A DNA stretch of 64,000 bases, from assembly GCA_027483885.1 (NCBI GenBank), contig JAIXTO010000089.1, positions 1 to 64,000 on the forward strand, written 5' to 3'. Each line of letters starts with the position of its first letter. Within the stretch, counting starts at the first letter, position 1. A model generated the notes under the pieces. It searched no databases and was not told where the DNA came from. It saw nothing but the letters and a program-made list of their open reading frames with translations. The translations under genes and the position numbers were made by a program. Of the stretch, positions 43,959 to 52,675 are shown piece by piece. The DNA is from Rhizobiaceae bacterium (GTDB lineage Bacteria > Pseudomonadota > Alphaproteobacteria > Rhizobiales > Rhizobiaceae).

Positions 43959-46886
43959 ATGGAACTGAACCGCCGAAACTCGGCCACCTATCCGGCTGGC
44001 CAATCGAAAAAACGTGCGCTCACGACACGGGGCGTCATCGTCCTGGTCATTGCCGCGGCAGCACCGCTTGCCGCGATGATCGGCAACACACCACTCGCGT
44101 TCGAAACGGGTGCCGGGCTTGCCATGCCAGCCGGCTTCATTCTCGTCGGGTTGACCTTGCTGTGCTTTGCCTTTGGCTACACGGCGCTCAGCCGCGAAAT
44201 CGTCAGTAAGGGCGCTTTCTATACGCAGGTAGGCCAGGGCCTCGGGCGTCCGGCGGGCGTGATTGCGGCCTATGCCGCAGCGCTTGCCTATTGCGCCTAC
44301 TCGCTCGGCATGGCCGCAGCCTTTGGCTATTTCACCTCCCTTTTGACCAAGGAACTGGGCTATGAATTGCCCTGGATGGGATGTGCTGCCTTCGGCATCC
44401 TCACGGTCGCGGCGCTCGGTTACCGGTCGCTCGATCTGTCGGCGCGTGTTCTCACCTATTTCATGATCGCGGAATTCGCCGTGCTGCTCGTCTTCGACGT
44501 TCTAGTCCTGACGAAGCTCGGGCTTTCGGCGCTTCCGCTCCAGGTCTGGTCTGCGGGCGAAGCCTTCAACCCCGCCATTGGCGCGATCATTCCCTTTGTC
44601 ATCGTTTCCTTCCTCGGTTTCGAAGCCGCCGCGCTTTACGGCGAGGAAACAAAAAATCCGCGGCGCTCCATCCCGATTGCCACCTATGTTTCGCTATCCG
44701 TCATCGTCGCCTTCTACATGGTCTCGGTGTGGATCATCATCGGCTCGATCGGAACCGCCGAGGTGCAGACCATGGCGACCCGCGAATCTGGCAATCTGCT
44801 TTTTGCGCTCGCCAATAGCTATGGCGGCGAAGCGTTGACGGCGGTCATGGGCCTGCTTCTGGTCGCCAGCATGCTCGCAAGCTTCCTTGCCGTTCATAAC
44901 GCCGCCAGCCGTTATCTGTTTGCGCTGTCAAGTGATCATCTACTGCCCGGCGCACTGGCCAAGTTCCATCCGGATTATCATTCACCCCACGTGGCAAGCG
45001 TGGTCATGACGACGCTGCAGCTCACCGTGGTCTTCGGTCTCGGGATGTATGGCGTCGCGCCCTATCTCGGCATTGCATCTTCCGCCATCGGTCTTGGCAC
45101 CATCGGCATTCTGTCCATGCAGATCGCCTGCTCGCTTGCCGTTGTCGGCTTCTTCGTGAAGGCCAAGCGCGGCCATGTCATGACAACGCGCATCCTGCCG
45201 ACCCTGGGCGCTCTCGGGTTGGCGGCATGTCTTTATCTCGTCACCAACAGCTATGAAAAGCTGACCGGCAGTGACAATGCCTTGGTCAACGGCCTGCCCT
45301 GGGTGTTCGTGCCGCTTGCCGTTGTGGCGCTCGTCTATGCCCGCTACCTCAAGGCAAAACGGCCGAATGTCTATGCGCAGATTGCCGGCGCGCAGTACCG
45401 CCCGGTTCTTAACCGAACCGCCACCGAGACCAGCTACGAGAACCAGTATTGCATCATCGGTGCCGGCCCCTCGGGCCTCATCATGGCCCGCGCCTTCATC
45501 AAGGAAGGCGTACCATTTGATTGTTTCGAACGGTATTCGGATGTCGGTGGCCTCTGGGACCCGAACAATCCGGGCACGCCGATCTATGAAAGCGCCCATT
45601 TCATTTCCTCGAAATGGACCTCCTATTTCTACGGCTTCCCGATGCCGGACCATTATCCGGACTATCCGTCCTACCGGCAGATTCTCGATTACATCCGCTC
45701 TTTTGCCCGCGCTTTCGGCCTTTACGATCACATCACCTTCAACACGGAAGTGGTGTCGGCCGTGCCTGCCGGGGATAAATGGAAGGTTACGCTCTCCACC
45801 GGTGAAGTGCGCGTCTACGCGGGTGTTGTGGCCTGCCCGGGCGTGACCTGGCATGCTTCCATTCCCAAACTCCCGGGTGCCGAAACGTTCAAGGGCGAGA
45901 TCCGCCATTCGGTCAGTTACATGAAACCGGATGAATTCCGGGGCAAACGCGTGCTGGTCATGGGGGCTGGCAATTCCGGCGTCGATATCGCCTGCGATGC
46001 GGCAAAATTCGCCGACAAGGCCTTCTTCAGCGTTCGCCGCGGCTATCGTTTCGTTCCAAAGCACCTCTTCGGCATTCCAACGGATGTTCTGATGAGCGGC
46101 AAGGTTCTGCCGCCAAAGGGTGTCTCCATCTCCACCGACGTCGGCAAGATGCTGGACACGCTGAACGGCGACCTGACACGGCTTGGCCTGCCGAAGCCCG
46201 ATCACGATGCGCTTTCCAGCCATCCGATCATGAACACGCAGATCCTGCACTATCTCGGCCATGGCGATCTCATCGCAAAATCCGATATCAAGGAATTGCG
46301 CGGCAATACGGTCGTCTTCAAGGACGGCTCGGAGGAAGAGATTGACCTCATCATGCTGGCCACCGGCTATGAGTACAAGATGCCTTTCTTCGATCCGGCA
46401 ATGTTCGAGTGGAAGGACGGGCGCCCGCAGCTCTACCTGAACGTCATCCATCGCACGCAGCGCGGTCTTTACGTTCTGGGCTTCACCGAATTCGCCGATG
46501 CCGCCTATCGCCGTTTCGACGAAATGGCCCAGCTCATCATTGCCGATGTTCACGCCACCGAAACCGGCATTGCTCGCGACTGGCTGAACCGCCAGCTCAC
46601 AGGCCACTTCCCGGATCTGCGCGGCGGCAAGGTCTATATCAACTCGCCGCGTCACGCCAACTACGTCCACACCGATACCTATAAGCGGCTTCTGGCTGAG
46701 TTTCGCCGCCAGCTCGGCTGGCCGGATCTCGACGACGAGTTCTATGCCGACCTGCGCCGCCCGGACAACAACGTCCATGCCCTTGCCGGGGCAGGCAGAA
46801 CGGGCGGCCAAACGCCCCGCAGCCCGCAACTCAACGCCCTTGAGAACACGGTGCAGGAAACCAAAGCACTGGAGGCTGGCCAATGA
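43959..46886 (+). CDS. Fusion: APC-superfamily permease + flavin-containing monooxygenase
   Basis: One uninterrupted 975-residue frame after AAGGGGAACTGAAAC. Residues 1-465 are an APC amino-acid/amine transporter with about 12 helices (TRGVIVLVIAAAAPLAAMIG, FLGFEAAALYGEETKNPRRS, the typical GEETKNPRR loop). After a short linker, residues 490-975 form an FMO: FAD-binding IGAGPSG near 499, the FMO fingerprint FKGEIRHSVSY near 643, NADPH-binding MGAGNSGVD near 667, and LATGYEYKMPFF. Such enzymes oxidise amine nitrogen, sulfur or ketones. The layout suggests uptake coupled to oxidation on the cytoplasmic side. No internal start with SD is evident before the FMO. It overlaps the SDR gene by 4 bases. 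Confidence 0.9.
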   Translation: MELNRRNSATYPAGQSKKRALTTRGVIVLVIAAAAPLAAMIGNTPLAFETGAGLAMPAGFILVGLTLLCFAFGYTALSREIVSKGAFYTQVGQGLGRPAGVIAAYAAALAYCAYSLGMAAAFGYFTSLLTKELGYELPWMGCAAFGILTVAALGYRSLDLSARVLTYFMIAEFAVLLVFDVLVLTKLGLSALPLQVWSAGEAFNPAIGAIIPFVIVSFLGFEAAALYGEETKNPRRSIPIATYVSLSVIVAFYMVSVWIIIGSIGTAEVQTMATRESGNLLFALANSYGGEALTAVMGLLLVASMLASFLAVHNAASRYLFALSSDHLLPGALAKFHPDYHSPHVASVVMTTLQLTVVFGLGMYGVAPYLGIASSAIGLGTIGILSMQIACSLAVVGFFVKAKRGHVMTTRILPTLGALGLAACLYLVTNSYEKLTGSDNALVNGLPWVFVPLAVVALVYARYLKAKRPNVYAQIAGAQYRPVLNRTATETSYENQYCIIGAGPSGLIMARAFIKEGVPFDCFERYSDVGGLWDPNNPGTPIYESAHFISSKWTSYFYGFPMPDHYPDYPSYRQILDYIRSFARAFGLYDHITFNTEVVSAVPAGDKWKVTLSTGEVRVYAGVVACPGVTWHASIPKLPGAETFKGEIRHSVSYMKPDEFRGKRVLVMGAGNSGVDIACDAAKFADKAFFSVRRGYRFVPKHLFGIPTDVLMSGKVLPPKGVSISTDVGKMLDTLNGDLTRLGLPKPDHDALSSHPIMNTQILHYLGHGDLIAKSDIKELRGNTVVFKDGSEEEIDLIMLATGYEYKMPFFDPAMFEWKDGRPQLYLNVIHRTQRGLYVLGFTEFADAAYRRFDEMAQLIIADVHATETGIARDWLNRQLTGHFPDLRGGKVYINSPRHANYVHTDTYKRLLAEFRRQLGWPDLDDEFYADLRRPDNNVHALAGAGRTGGQTPRSPQLNALENTVQETKALEAGQ

Positions 46887-47716
46887 GCACGCGCAAGATA
46901 CTCGACGGCAAAGGCAAGTTCGCGCTCGTCACCGGGGCTGCGGGTGGCATCGGCCAGCCCATCACCCGCAGGTTGCTGGATGCAGGCTTCCATGTCCTGA
47001 TGCTCGATATCAACGCGACGGGGCTTGAGGCGGCAAGGGCTAAGCTTGACGGCACCACTACAGGCATTGTCTGCGATCTCACAGATCCTGCCTCCGTCGC
47101 GCAGGCTGCGGCCAGCGTGGGCGCGCTCACCGGGCGGATCGACGTCATCGTCAACAATGCCGGCCTCATCAAGCCCGGCCCTTTCCTCAGCCTGAAGGAA
47201 GAGGATATCGAGCGGCAGGTTCAGATCAACCTGCTGGGTCCTCTGCGGATCCTGCATCATTTCCTGCCGTCTGTCCCGAACGGCGGCTCGGTGGTCAACA
47301 TCGTGTCCATGGCCGGCATCCTGCCGCTTGCCGATAGCAGCGTCTATACCGCCGGAAAGTTCGGCCTGCGCGGCTTTTCCAATTCGCTTTCGCTGGAATT
47401 GCGCAGCCGCAACATCCGCGTATCGGGCATTTATCCGTCCGGCGTCGATACGCCCATGCTGCGAATGGAAGCGCAGAGCGGCGGTTCACCGCTCAACTTC
47501 GTGTCGGATCCGCTATCTGCAGAACAGGTGGCGGAAACGGCCGTGCGCGCCATCGGCGAAGGCCGGCTCGAATATTACCTGCCCTACGGCGACGGTATCC
47601 TGTCGCGGATTCTGGGAAACATTCCGTGGATCCTGCCGCGCCTGCTGCCGATGTTCTTGAAAAAGGGGATCGAGGGACACAAGCGTTACCTCGCAAAAAT
47701 CGGGGTTAATCAATAA
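46883..47716 (+). CDS. Short-chain dehydrogenase/reductase
   Basis: A 277-residue SDR coupled to the fusion gene by an ATGA overlap. It has the Rossmann TGAAGGIGQPITRRLL near residue 13, the NNAG motif, catalytic Ser in NIVSMAGILP and the Tyr-Lys pair in SSVYTAGKFGLRGFSNSLSLE. It probably oxidises or reduces a carbonyl product formed by the monooxygenase. The C-terminus is rich in hydrophobic and basic residues (IPWILPRLLPMFLKKGI), hinting at membrane association. Confidence 0.92.
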   Translation: MSTRKILDGKGKFALVTGAAGGIGQPITRRLLDAGFHVLMLDINATGLEAARAKLDGTTTGIVCDLTDPASVAQAAASVGALTGRIDVIVNNAGLIKPGPFLSLKEEDIERQVQINLLGPLRILHHFLPSVPNGGSVVNIVSMAGILPLADSSVYTAGKFGLRGFSNSLSLELRSRNIRVSGIYPSGVDTPMLRMEAQSGGSPLNFVSDPLSAEQVAETAVRAIGEGRLEYYLPYGDGILSRILGNIPWILPRLLPMFLKKGIEGHKRYLAKIGVNQ

Positions 47717-47734
47717 AAAAGAGGGGACTAAAAC

Positions 47735-48682
47735 ATGAAAACGAGACTCTGCAGGATGGCCGCCCTTGGTCTTGTCGCGCTTGGTGCCCAGACGGCGCCC
47801 GGCATGGCGGGGGAAGGGGCAAGCAGCAACATGACCCTGGGGGGCACTACCTTCCAGACCCCAGTCATTCCGGAACCGGGCTTTTATTACAGCAACTATG
47901 TGAACTATTACCACGCCAACCGGCTGAACGACGGCGAAGGCAACAGCCTGGTGCCGAATTTCAGCGTCGATGCCTGGGTGGATTACAACCAGTTCGTGTA
48001 TGTCGCACCGTTCGAGCTTGGCGATTTCAAGTTCGCCGCGGGCGCGGTTGTGCCCTTCGCCAGTATCCGCCAGAATGCCGGCGGCACCATCAGCTCGTCC
48101 AAAGGGCTTGCCGACATAGTCCTGCAGCCGCTTATCATCGGCTGGCAGAAGGACAATTTCCATGTCGTTCTCGTCCAGGGGATCATCGCTCCGACAGGGG
48201 CCTATGACGCGGCATCCGACGTCAATGCCGGGCGCAACACCTGGCAATACCAACCGCAATTGTCTCTCGGATACGTCGATCCGCAGGGCATCGAGGCAAC
48301 AGCGTCAATCACCTACATCACCAGCGGAACCAACAAGGACCCGATGGTTTTCTTTGCCAACACGACCGGTTCGGATTATCGCACCGGCGACGAGATCGGC
48401 ATGGACTTTGCCCTCGGTTACAACTTCACGCCCAGCTTCGAACTGGGTTTGACAGGTTACTATTACCAGCAGCTTTCCGCCGACAAGATGAGCGATCCGG
48501 CGGGCGATGCGATCCTGCAGCAGGCTTTCGGCGGCTTCAAGGGGCGCGTCGCAGCGCTTGGTGTCGGTGCCCGATACCTCACCGAATACGGTGAGTTCTA
48601 TGCCCAGGTCCACAAGGAGTTTGCGGTCGAAAACCGTACGGCGGGAACCTCGGCCTGGCTGCGCTGGAGCATATCCTTCTAA
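47735..48682 (+). CDS. Outer-membrane channel, phenol-degradation MetA family
   Basis: A 315-residue protein with signal peptide ending PGMAG and SD AGAGGGG. The mature part is beta-rich with alternating aromatic residues and ends in Phe (LRWSISF), as in outer-membrane barrels. The stretch PEPGFYYSNYVNYYHANRLND resembles the Phenol_MetA_deg (SphA-like) family, which helps hydrophobic substrates cross the outer membrane. It is the third gene after the permease-FMO fusion and SDR and probably brings the same substrate in. Confidence 0.82.
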   Translation: MKTRLCRMAALGLVALGAQTAPGMAGEGASSNMTLGGTTFQTPVIPEPGFYYSNYVNYYHANRLNDGEGNSLVPNFSVDAWVDYNQFVYVAPFELGDFKFAAGAVVPFASIRQNAGGTISSSKGLADIVLQPLIIGWQKDNFHVVLVQGIIAPTGAYDAASDVNAGRNTWQYQPQLSLGYVDPQGIEATASITYITSGTNKDPMVFFANTTGSDYRTGDEIGMDFALGYNFTPSFELGLTGYYYQQLSADKMSDPAGDAILQQAFGGFKGRVAALGVGARYLTEYGEFYAQVHKEFAVENRTAGTSAWLRWSISF

Positions 48683-48709
48683 AAGCGCGCTCCAGCTCAC
48701 TTTATAGAC

Positions 48710-48742
48710 CGCCGCGGACGTAATATCCGCGGCGTTCTGTTT
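48710..48742 (+). terminator. Terminator after the outer-membrane channel gene
   Basis: A 9-bp stem CGCCGCGGA/TCCGCGGCG with a 7-base loop is followed by TTCTGTTTT. It lies 27 bases after the stop. Confidence 0.7.
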
Positions 48743-48813
48743 TGAACCGGGCCATCCCTTCCGCGACTATCCCCGTTGGCAGGCGACCGCACACGAAACA
48801 TGAGACTGAAAAA

Positions 48814-48846
48814 GAGCGGCGGGGTTGCCTCCCGCCGCTCTTTTTT
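48814..48846. terminator. Bidirectional terminator between convergent genes
   Basis: A 10-bp stem GAGCGGCGGG/CCCGCCGCTC is followed by TTTTTT on the plus strand and by a T-run (from AAA upstream) on the minus strand. It separates the channel gene from the MFS gene. Confidence 0.75.
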
Positions 48847-48882
48847 CTGGCTCTGATCCGGAAAGGACCGGGTGAACTCCCT

Positions 48883-50034
48883 TCAGGGCACAAGGCCCGC
48901 TGGCACCGTCCGGCGACGCGCCGACAGGCCGACGAGGACGAATATCGCGACAACCATGAAGGTGGCGAAAAACGCCGGCGCCTCGCCGATGGTCGCATCG
49001 CTCAGCAGCAGCGAGGCAGACAGCGGCCCGAAAGCGCAGCCAAGCAACTGGGCAGTGCCAAGCTGCATGGCGGTCCGGCGGCTGGGATCGATCCGGATGA
49101 GAAGCTGTGTCTGGAACGGCATCATGAAAATCCAGAGAAAGCCGAAACCCATGGAGGCGAGCGTGAAGCTGAGGCCGGTCGGGCCGGATTGAAGGATCGC
49201 GGCAACGCCGAGGTTCAAAAGCCCTCCGATCAACAGGCTGAGAAATGGCGACCATCGCGGGCCGATGGCGGTGGCGGCAAGGCCGCCGGCGAGCTGGGCG
49301 ACCAGAGAGAGCGCAATCAGGCCACCGGCATCTTCCTGGCTCATGCCGGCGTGAACTGCCAGCGGCTCCAGATAGACCCAGAGGCCGACGGAAAAGGACA
49401 TGAAGAAGAAAACACAGAGGAGTCCGGCGGCACCCTTCAAGCTGATGCCCGTGCCCTCTCCGCTTTGTCCCTTCGCAAGCGGCTCATAGCTCTCGTGTCC
49501 ACGCAGCGAAAGGCCAGCGGCAAGGACGGAAATGGCGGCCATCAGCATGAAGGCACCGTTCGGGCCCCATGCGGGGATGACCAGCAGAGCCAGTGCGGCG
49601 GCAAGGAAGGTCTGGGTCAGTGCCTGCCAGATGACGAACAGGCCGGTATACCGTTCAGGGCTTCGCGAATGCATGATGGTGCTGATCGCCGTCCAGAGCA
49701 TTACGCCCTCGGCCACACCACTTGCACCCCGCACGAGCACGAGGGCAACGCCGCCGAGCGGAATGCTGAACAGGTTGATGGCGGCATGGGCAAGGCTTGC
49801 CGCAACAAGGATCGGCCGCACGCGCACTGCGTTGAAGCGCGCGGCCGCGAGGCCGCAGGCCAATCCGAGCATCAGCAGTTCCACTGTGGCTGCAAGCCCG
49901 ATTTCGTTGACGGTCAACCGGTTGTCATGCGCGAGCGCACCGAGAAGGATCGGCTGGACGCCCGCGATCAGCAAAGCGATGGAGCCGATGGTCAAAGCTC
50001 CGAGATCTTTGAAAAATGCGAAATTCCTGGTCAT
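48883..50034 (-). CDS. MFS transporter
   Basis: ATG 50034 (MTRNFAFFKDLGALTIGS) follows AAGGGGAACGCA; the track start at 50265 lies within the next gene. The 383-residue product has about 12 helices and MFS patterns such as GLAATVELLMLGLACGLAAARFN and VLVRGASGVAEGVMLWTAIS. It is downstream of HemL-like gene 2 on the same strand, separated by a terminator-like hairpin. Substrate unknown; export of a product is as likely as import. Confidence 0.87.
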   Translation of the reverse strand: MTRNFAFFKDLGALTIGSIALLIAGVQPILLGALAHDNRLTVNEIGLAATVELLMLGLACGLAAARFNAVRVRPILVAASLAHAAINLFSIPLGGVALVLVRGASGVAEGVMLWTAISTIMHSRSPERYTGLFVIWQALTQTFLAAALALLVIPAWGPNGAFMLMAAISVLAAGLSLRGHESYEPLAKGQSGEGTGISLKGAAGLLCVFFFMSFSVGLWVYLEPLAVHAGMSQEDAGGLIALSLVAQLAGGLAATAIGPRWSPFLSLLIGGLLNLGVAAILQSGPTGLSFTLASMGFGFLWIFMMPFQTQLLIRIDPSRRTAMQLGTAQLLGCAFGPLSASLLLSDATIGEAPAFFATFMVVAIFVLVGLSARRRTVPAGLVP

Positions 50035-50105
50035 TGCGTTCCCCTTTTTTATGATTGCGCAATGGGTGGAGCCAAGGCACCGGCAGGTTACGTCGGGCCC
50101 GAACG

Positions 50106-50134
50106 AAAAAGGCACCGGGGTTGCCCCCGGTGCC
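50106..50134 (-). terminator. Terminator after HemL-like gene 2
   Basis: On the minus strand a 10-bp stem GGCACCGGGG/CCCCGGTGCC with a 4-base loop is followed by TTTTT. It lies 9 bases after the aminotransferase stop, so read-through would be needed to reach the MFS gene. Confidence 0.75.
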
Positions 50135-50143
50135 TCGTTTGGA

Positions 50144-51421
50144 TCATGCCGCGTGCAGGATCTCGTTGAGAGCGACGATCTGCGGCGGAGGTGCTTGCGG
50201 GTTCTCCTTGGCCAGCGCCTTGAAGCTCTCTTCGGCGGCGGCAAGGGTGAAGTCGATATCCGCATCGGTCATCGATGCTGACATGAACATGTTGTGCCAG
50301 GGATGCATGTAGACGCCCTGTGCCAGCATGTTGCTGACCCAGCTGTAGCCCTTGGCAAGATAAGGGTCGTCCTGGAACATGATCAGCGGCATTTCAGCAG
50401 GACCGGTCTGGCGAAGACCGAAACCGTAACGGCCTGCAGCTGCATCCAGTCCCTGCCGCAACAGCCCGCCCAGCCGCTGGGTCTCCTCGAGGTAGTTGGT
50501 GTCGCGGATCAGCGCGAGCGTGGCGAGCGAAGCGGCCATGGCAGCGCCCGACAGCCAGTAGGACCCGGTAACATAGATGCTGGCGGCGGCATAACGCGCC
50601 TTGTCATTGCCAAGCAGCGCCGACAGCGAATGGCCGTTGGCAATCGCCTTGCCCCAGCATGACAGATCCGGCTCGACGCCGACGAGAGACCAGCTGCAAT
50701 CGCGGGCCAGACGAAAGCCTGCGCGTACATCGTCGACAATCAGAAGCGCACCTTTTTCATCGCACAATTCACGGGCGCGACGGGCATAGTCCGGGTTCGG
50801 CAATTCCTGATCGATGAAGGCATCATGCTTGATCGGCGAAGCGAGGATGGCGGCGAGATCGTCGCCTGCTTCCCGAACGGCTGCTTCAAGGCTTTCGACA
50901 TCGTTATATTCGTAGAAGATCTGATGCGCACGGTCGCCCGGCGTGGTTCCATAGGGAAACGGCGTCGACCAGGGAGCTGCACCATGATAGGCGCCTTTGG
51001 CGATGACCAGGGTATGGCGGCCGGTATGTTTTCTGGCCACCATCGTTGCCATGGTGTTGGCGTCCGAGCCGTTCTTGCAGAACATCGCCCAATCGGCATG
51101 CGACACCATGCGTGTCAGCGTTTCCGCCAGTTCCACCGCAAGCGCGGTCGGGCCGGTCAGGCACTCTCCCGTCTTCAGCTGATCCGTATAGGCACGGTCG
51201 ATGGTCTCATTGGCATAGCCAAAAAGTGTCGGGCCGTAACCGCAGAGATAATCGACGTATTTCCGTCCATCGACATCCCAGAGATAGGCACCTTCTCCTT
51301 TTGAGAAGAACTGCGGATAGGCCGAAGGCAGAAAGCGGACCGACTGGTGTCCGTAAATGCCGCCGGGCATGACGGCTTCGGCGCGCTGGCGAAGTGCTGC
51401 ATCGAGTATTGCGTCTGTCAT
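50144..51421 (-). CDS. Class III aminotransferase, HemL-like (paralogue 2)
   Basis: A 425-residue PLP enzyme, clearly paralogous to 32586-33878: VMPGGIYGHQSVRFLPSAYPQFF, SHADWAMFCKNGSDANTMA, GAYHGAAPWS, LIVDDVRAGFRLARDCSWSL and the PLP Lys in SCWGKAIANGHSLSALLG. The same VDDVRAGFR departure from HemL occurs in both. The SD is AGAGGGAACATC. It is divergent from TetR 51655-52317, which probably controls it. It may act on a related amino compound, possibly an intermediate of the fusion-enzyme pathway. Confidence 0.88.
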   Translation of the reverse strand: MTDAILDAALRQRAEAVMPGGIYGHQSVRFLPSAYPQFFSKGEGAYLWDVDGRKYVDYLCGYGPTLFGYANETIDRAYTDQLKTGECLTGPTALAVELAETLTRMVSHADWAMFCKNGSDANTMATMVARKHTGRHTLVIAKGAYHGAAPWSTPFPYGTTPGDRAHQIFYEYNDVESLEAAVREAGDDLAAILASPIKHDAFIDQELPNPDYARRARELCDEKGALLIVDDVRAGFRLARDCSWSLVGVEPDLSCWGKAIANGHSLSALLGNDKARYAAASIYVTGSYWLSGAAMAASLATLALIRDTNYLEETQRLGGLLRQGLDAAAGRYGFGLRQTGPAEMPLIMFQDDPYLAKGYSWVSNMLAQGVYMHPWHNMFMSASMTDADIDFTLAAAEESFKALAKENPQAPPPQIVALNEILHAA

Positions 51422-51476
51422 GATGTTCCCTCTCTATAAAAGATAGCCATAACTACCGTATGCAGAAATAGTAGTC

Positions 51477-51499
51477 AATATTATCATATGATCAATATT
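51477..51499. promoter_or_regulatory. AT-rich palindrome, TetR operator candidate
   Basis: AATATT, then the perfect palindrome ATCATATGAT, then C and AATATT form a 23-base near-dyad, 56 bases upstream of HemL-like gene 2. A second dyad, ACTAC/GTAGT, lies between it and the gene. Confidence 0.55.
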
Positions 51500-51654
51500 T
51501 ATGCATATCGCGAGAAACTCTGCACCCGCACAGGCAAACGCCTTTCTGGTGTGCACGAAAGCTGCGCGCCGACATTCAGCCTCACCGCGCCTTGAGGCCG
51601 CCACCGCGCTGTGCCACAAGCGACACAAGAGAAGTCCACGGCAGCATCGCCGTC

Positions 51655-52317
51655 ATGTCAGGGAAATACGGGACGTTGGTTGACCTCGATCCGAAGCTTG
51701 AGCCCTCGCAGATGCGGGCGCGCAACACCTACGAAACGATCCTTGCCGTGACGGGCGATCTGCTCGGCAAAGTCGGCTTCGAACGGCTGTCAACCAATAT
51801 GGTGTGCCAGACGGCGGGGCTGACCCCACCGGCGCTTTATCGGTACTTTCCGAACAAATATGCGATATTGAGCGAGCTGGCCCGGCGGCTGATGGATAGC
51901 CAGGATGAGGCCGTTTATCGCTGGATACAGGAGGGCGGCATCGAGGCGTGCAGCGTTGACGATGCCGCGAGCAAGAATCTTGCGATCCTGCGCGAAATCA
52001 ACCGGATCACCCGCGACATGCCCGGTGGCGCCTGGGTGCTGAGGGCAATGCGTGCCGTTCCCCTGCTCCAGGAAATCCGTATCCAGTCGCGTGACCGGGT
52101 TGCCGCGCATCTCGTCCAGACACTGGAGCAGAGCCATCCCGCCCTCAACACCGACGAGTTCGTCGGCGGTGTCGGGATCATCCTCGATATGATGATGTCC
52201 GTGACGGAAATGGTCCTCACCGAGCCCGACATCGACGAGGCCGCCGTGGAGCGGCGCGCCTGCCGTATGGCGGCTCTCTATTACCTGGACCTGATCTCCA
52301 ATCCGTCTTCGGCATAA
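51655..52317 (+). CDS. TetR-family regulator beside HemL-like gene 2
   Basis: From ATG 51655 (MSGKYGTLVDLDPKLEPSQM) the product is 220 residues; the track start 51592 lacks support, and no start has a clear SD. The HTH is FERLSTNMVCQTAGLTPPALYRYFPNKYAILSELARRLMD. Its recognition helix (PALYRYFP) differs from the ASVYHFFP group above. It is divergent from HemL-like gene 2 across the palindrome at 51477. Confidence 0.85.
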   Translation: MSGKYGTLVDLDPKLEPSQMRARNTYETILAVTGDLLGKVGFERLSTNMVCQTAGLTPPALYRYFPNKYAILSELARRLMDSQDEAVYRWIQEGGIEACSVDDAASKNLAILREINRITRDMPGGAWVLRAMRAVPLLQEIRIQSRDRVAAHLVQTLEQSHPALNTDEFVGGVGIILDMMMSVTEMVLTEPDIDEAAVERRACRMAALYYLDLISNPSSA

Positions 52318-52675
52318 ACAGCACCCGCTGGCGTTGCGTGTAACGCAAAACGCCATCCTGGCGGAAGATGGCCGGCCAAAAGGTCTCACCAGGAACTGGA
52401 CGAGACTGTCTGCTCCCAGCGAAAACCAACAGTCTGGGCAACGCTGGAACGGTGGGTGCATAACCAAGTCGCGCCGCGATTGCTGAAATTTCGGCACAGC
52501 TACACACCCATCGGGCGCAGCATGATCGGACGATCCGACAATTCCAGTTCTGTCTCGTGAGCGGAACGGCTAACCCTGTTCGAAGAGACCCGGGGTCTCA
52601 TCTCATCGATCCCAGGGCGCTTGCAATCTGATACGAACACATATAGTACGATCCCTAACTACTTAGGGTGCCGCC
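52318..52675. other. Intergenic region upstream of the MarR gene
   Basis: This 358-base gap has no convincing ORF. It holds TTGCGT-GTA-ACGCAA, a perfect 6-base dyad at 52334-52348 that could be a weak hairpin after the TetR gene. A dyad over the MarR ribosome site is listed separately. Confidence 0.5.
52653..52668. promoter_or_regulatory. Dyad overlapping the MarR gene SD, operator candidate
   Basis: CCCTAA-CTAC-TTAGGG is a perfect 6-base dyad ending 7 bases before ATG 52676 and including the AGGG ribosome site. MarR binding here would repress its own gene and lepA-like downstream. Confidence 0.5.

Noticed and set aside
44982-46883. A 633-residue minus-strand ORF opposite the permease-FMO fusion
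   Set aside because: Shadow of a gene with strong motifs in the plus frame; no SD or neighbour logic.
52340-52365. GTAACG-N16-CGGA, similar to the ECF promoters
   Set aside because: The -10 differs from CGAA, no gene starts within 300 bases, and the -35 is part of a TTGCGT/ACGCAA dyad.
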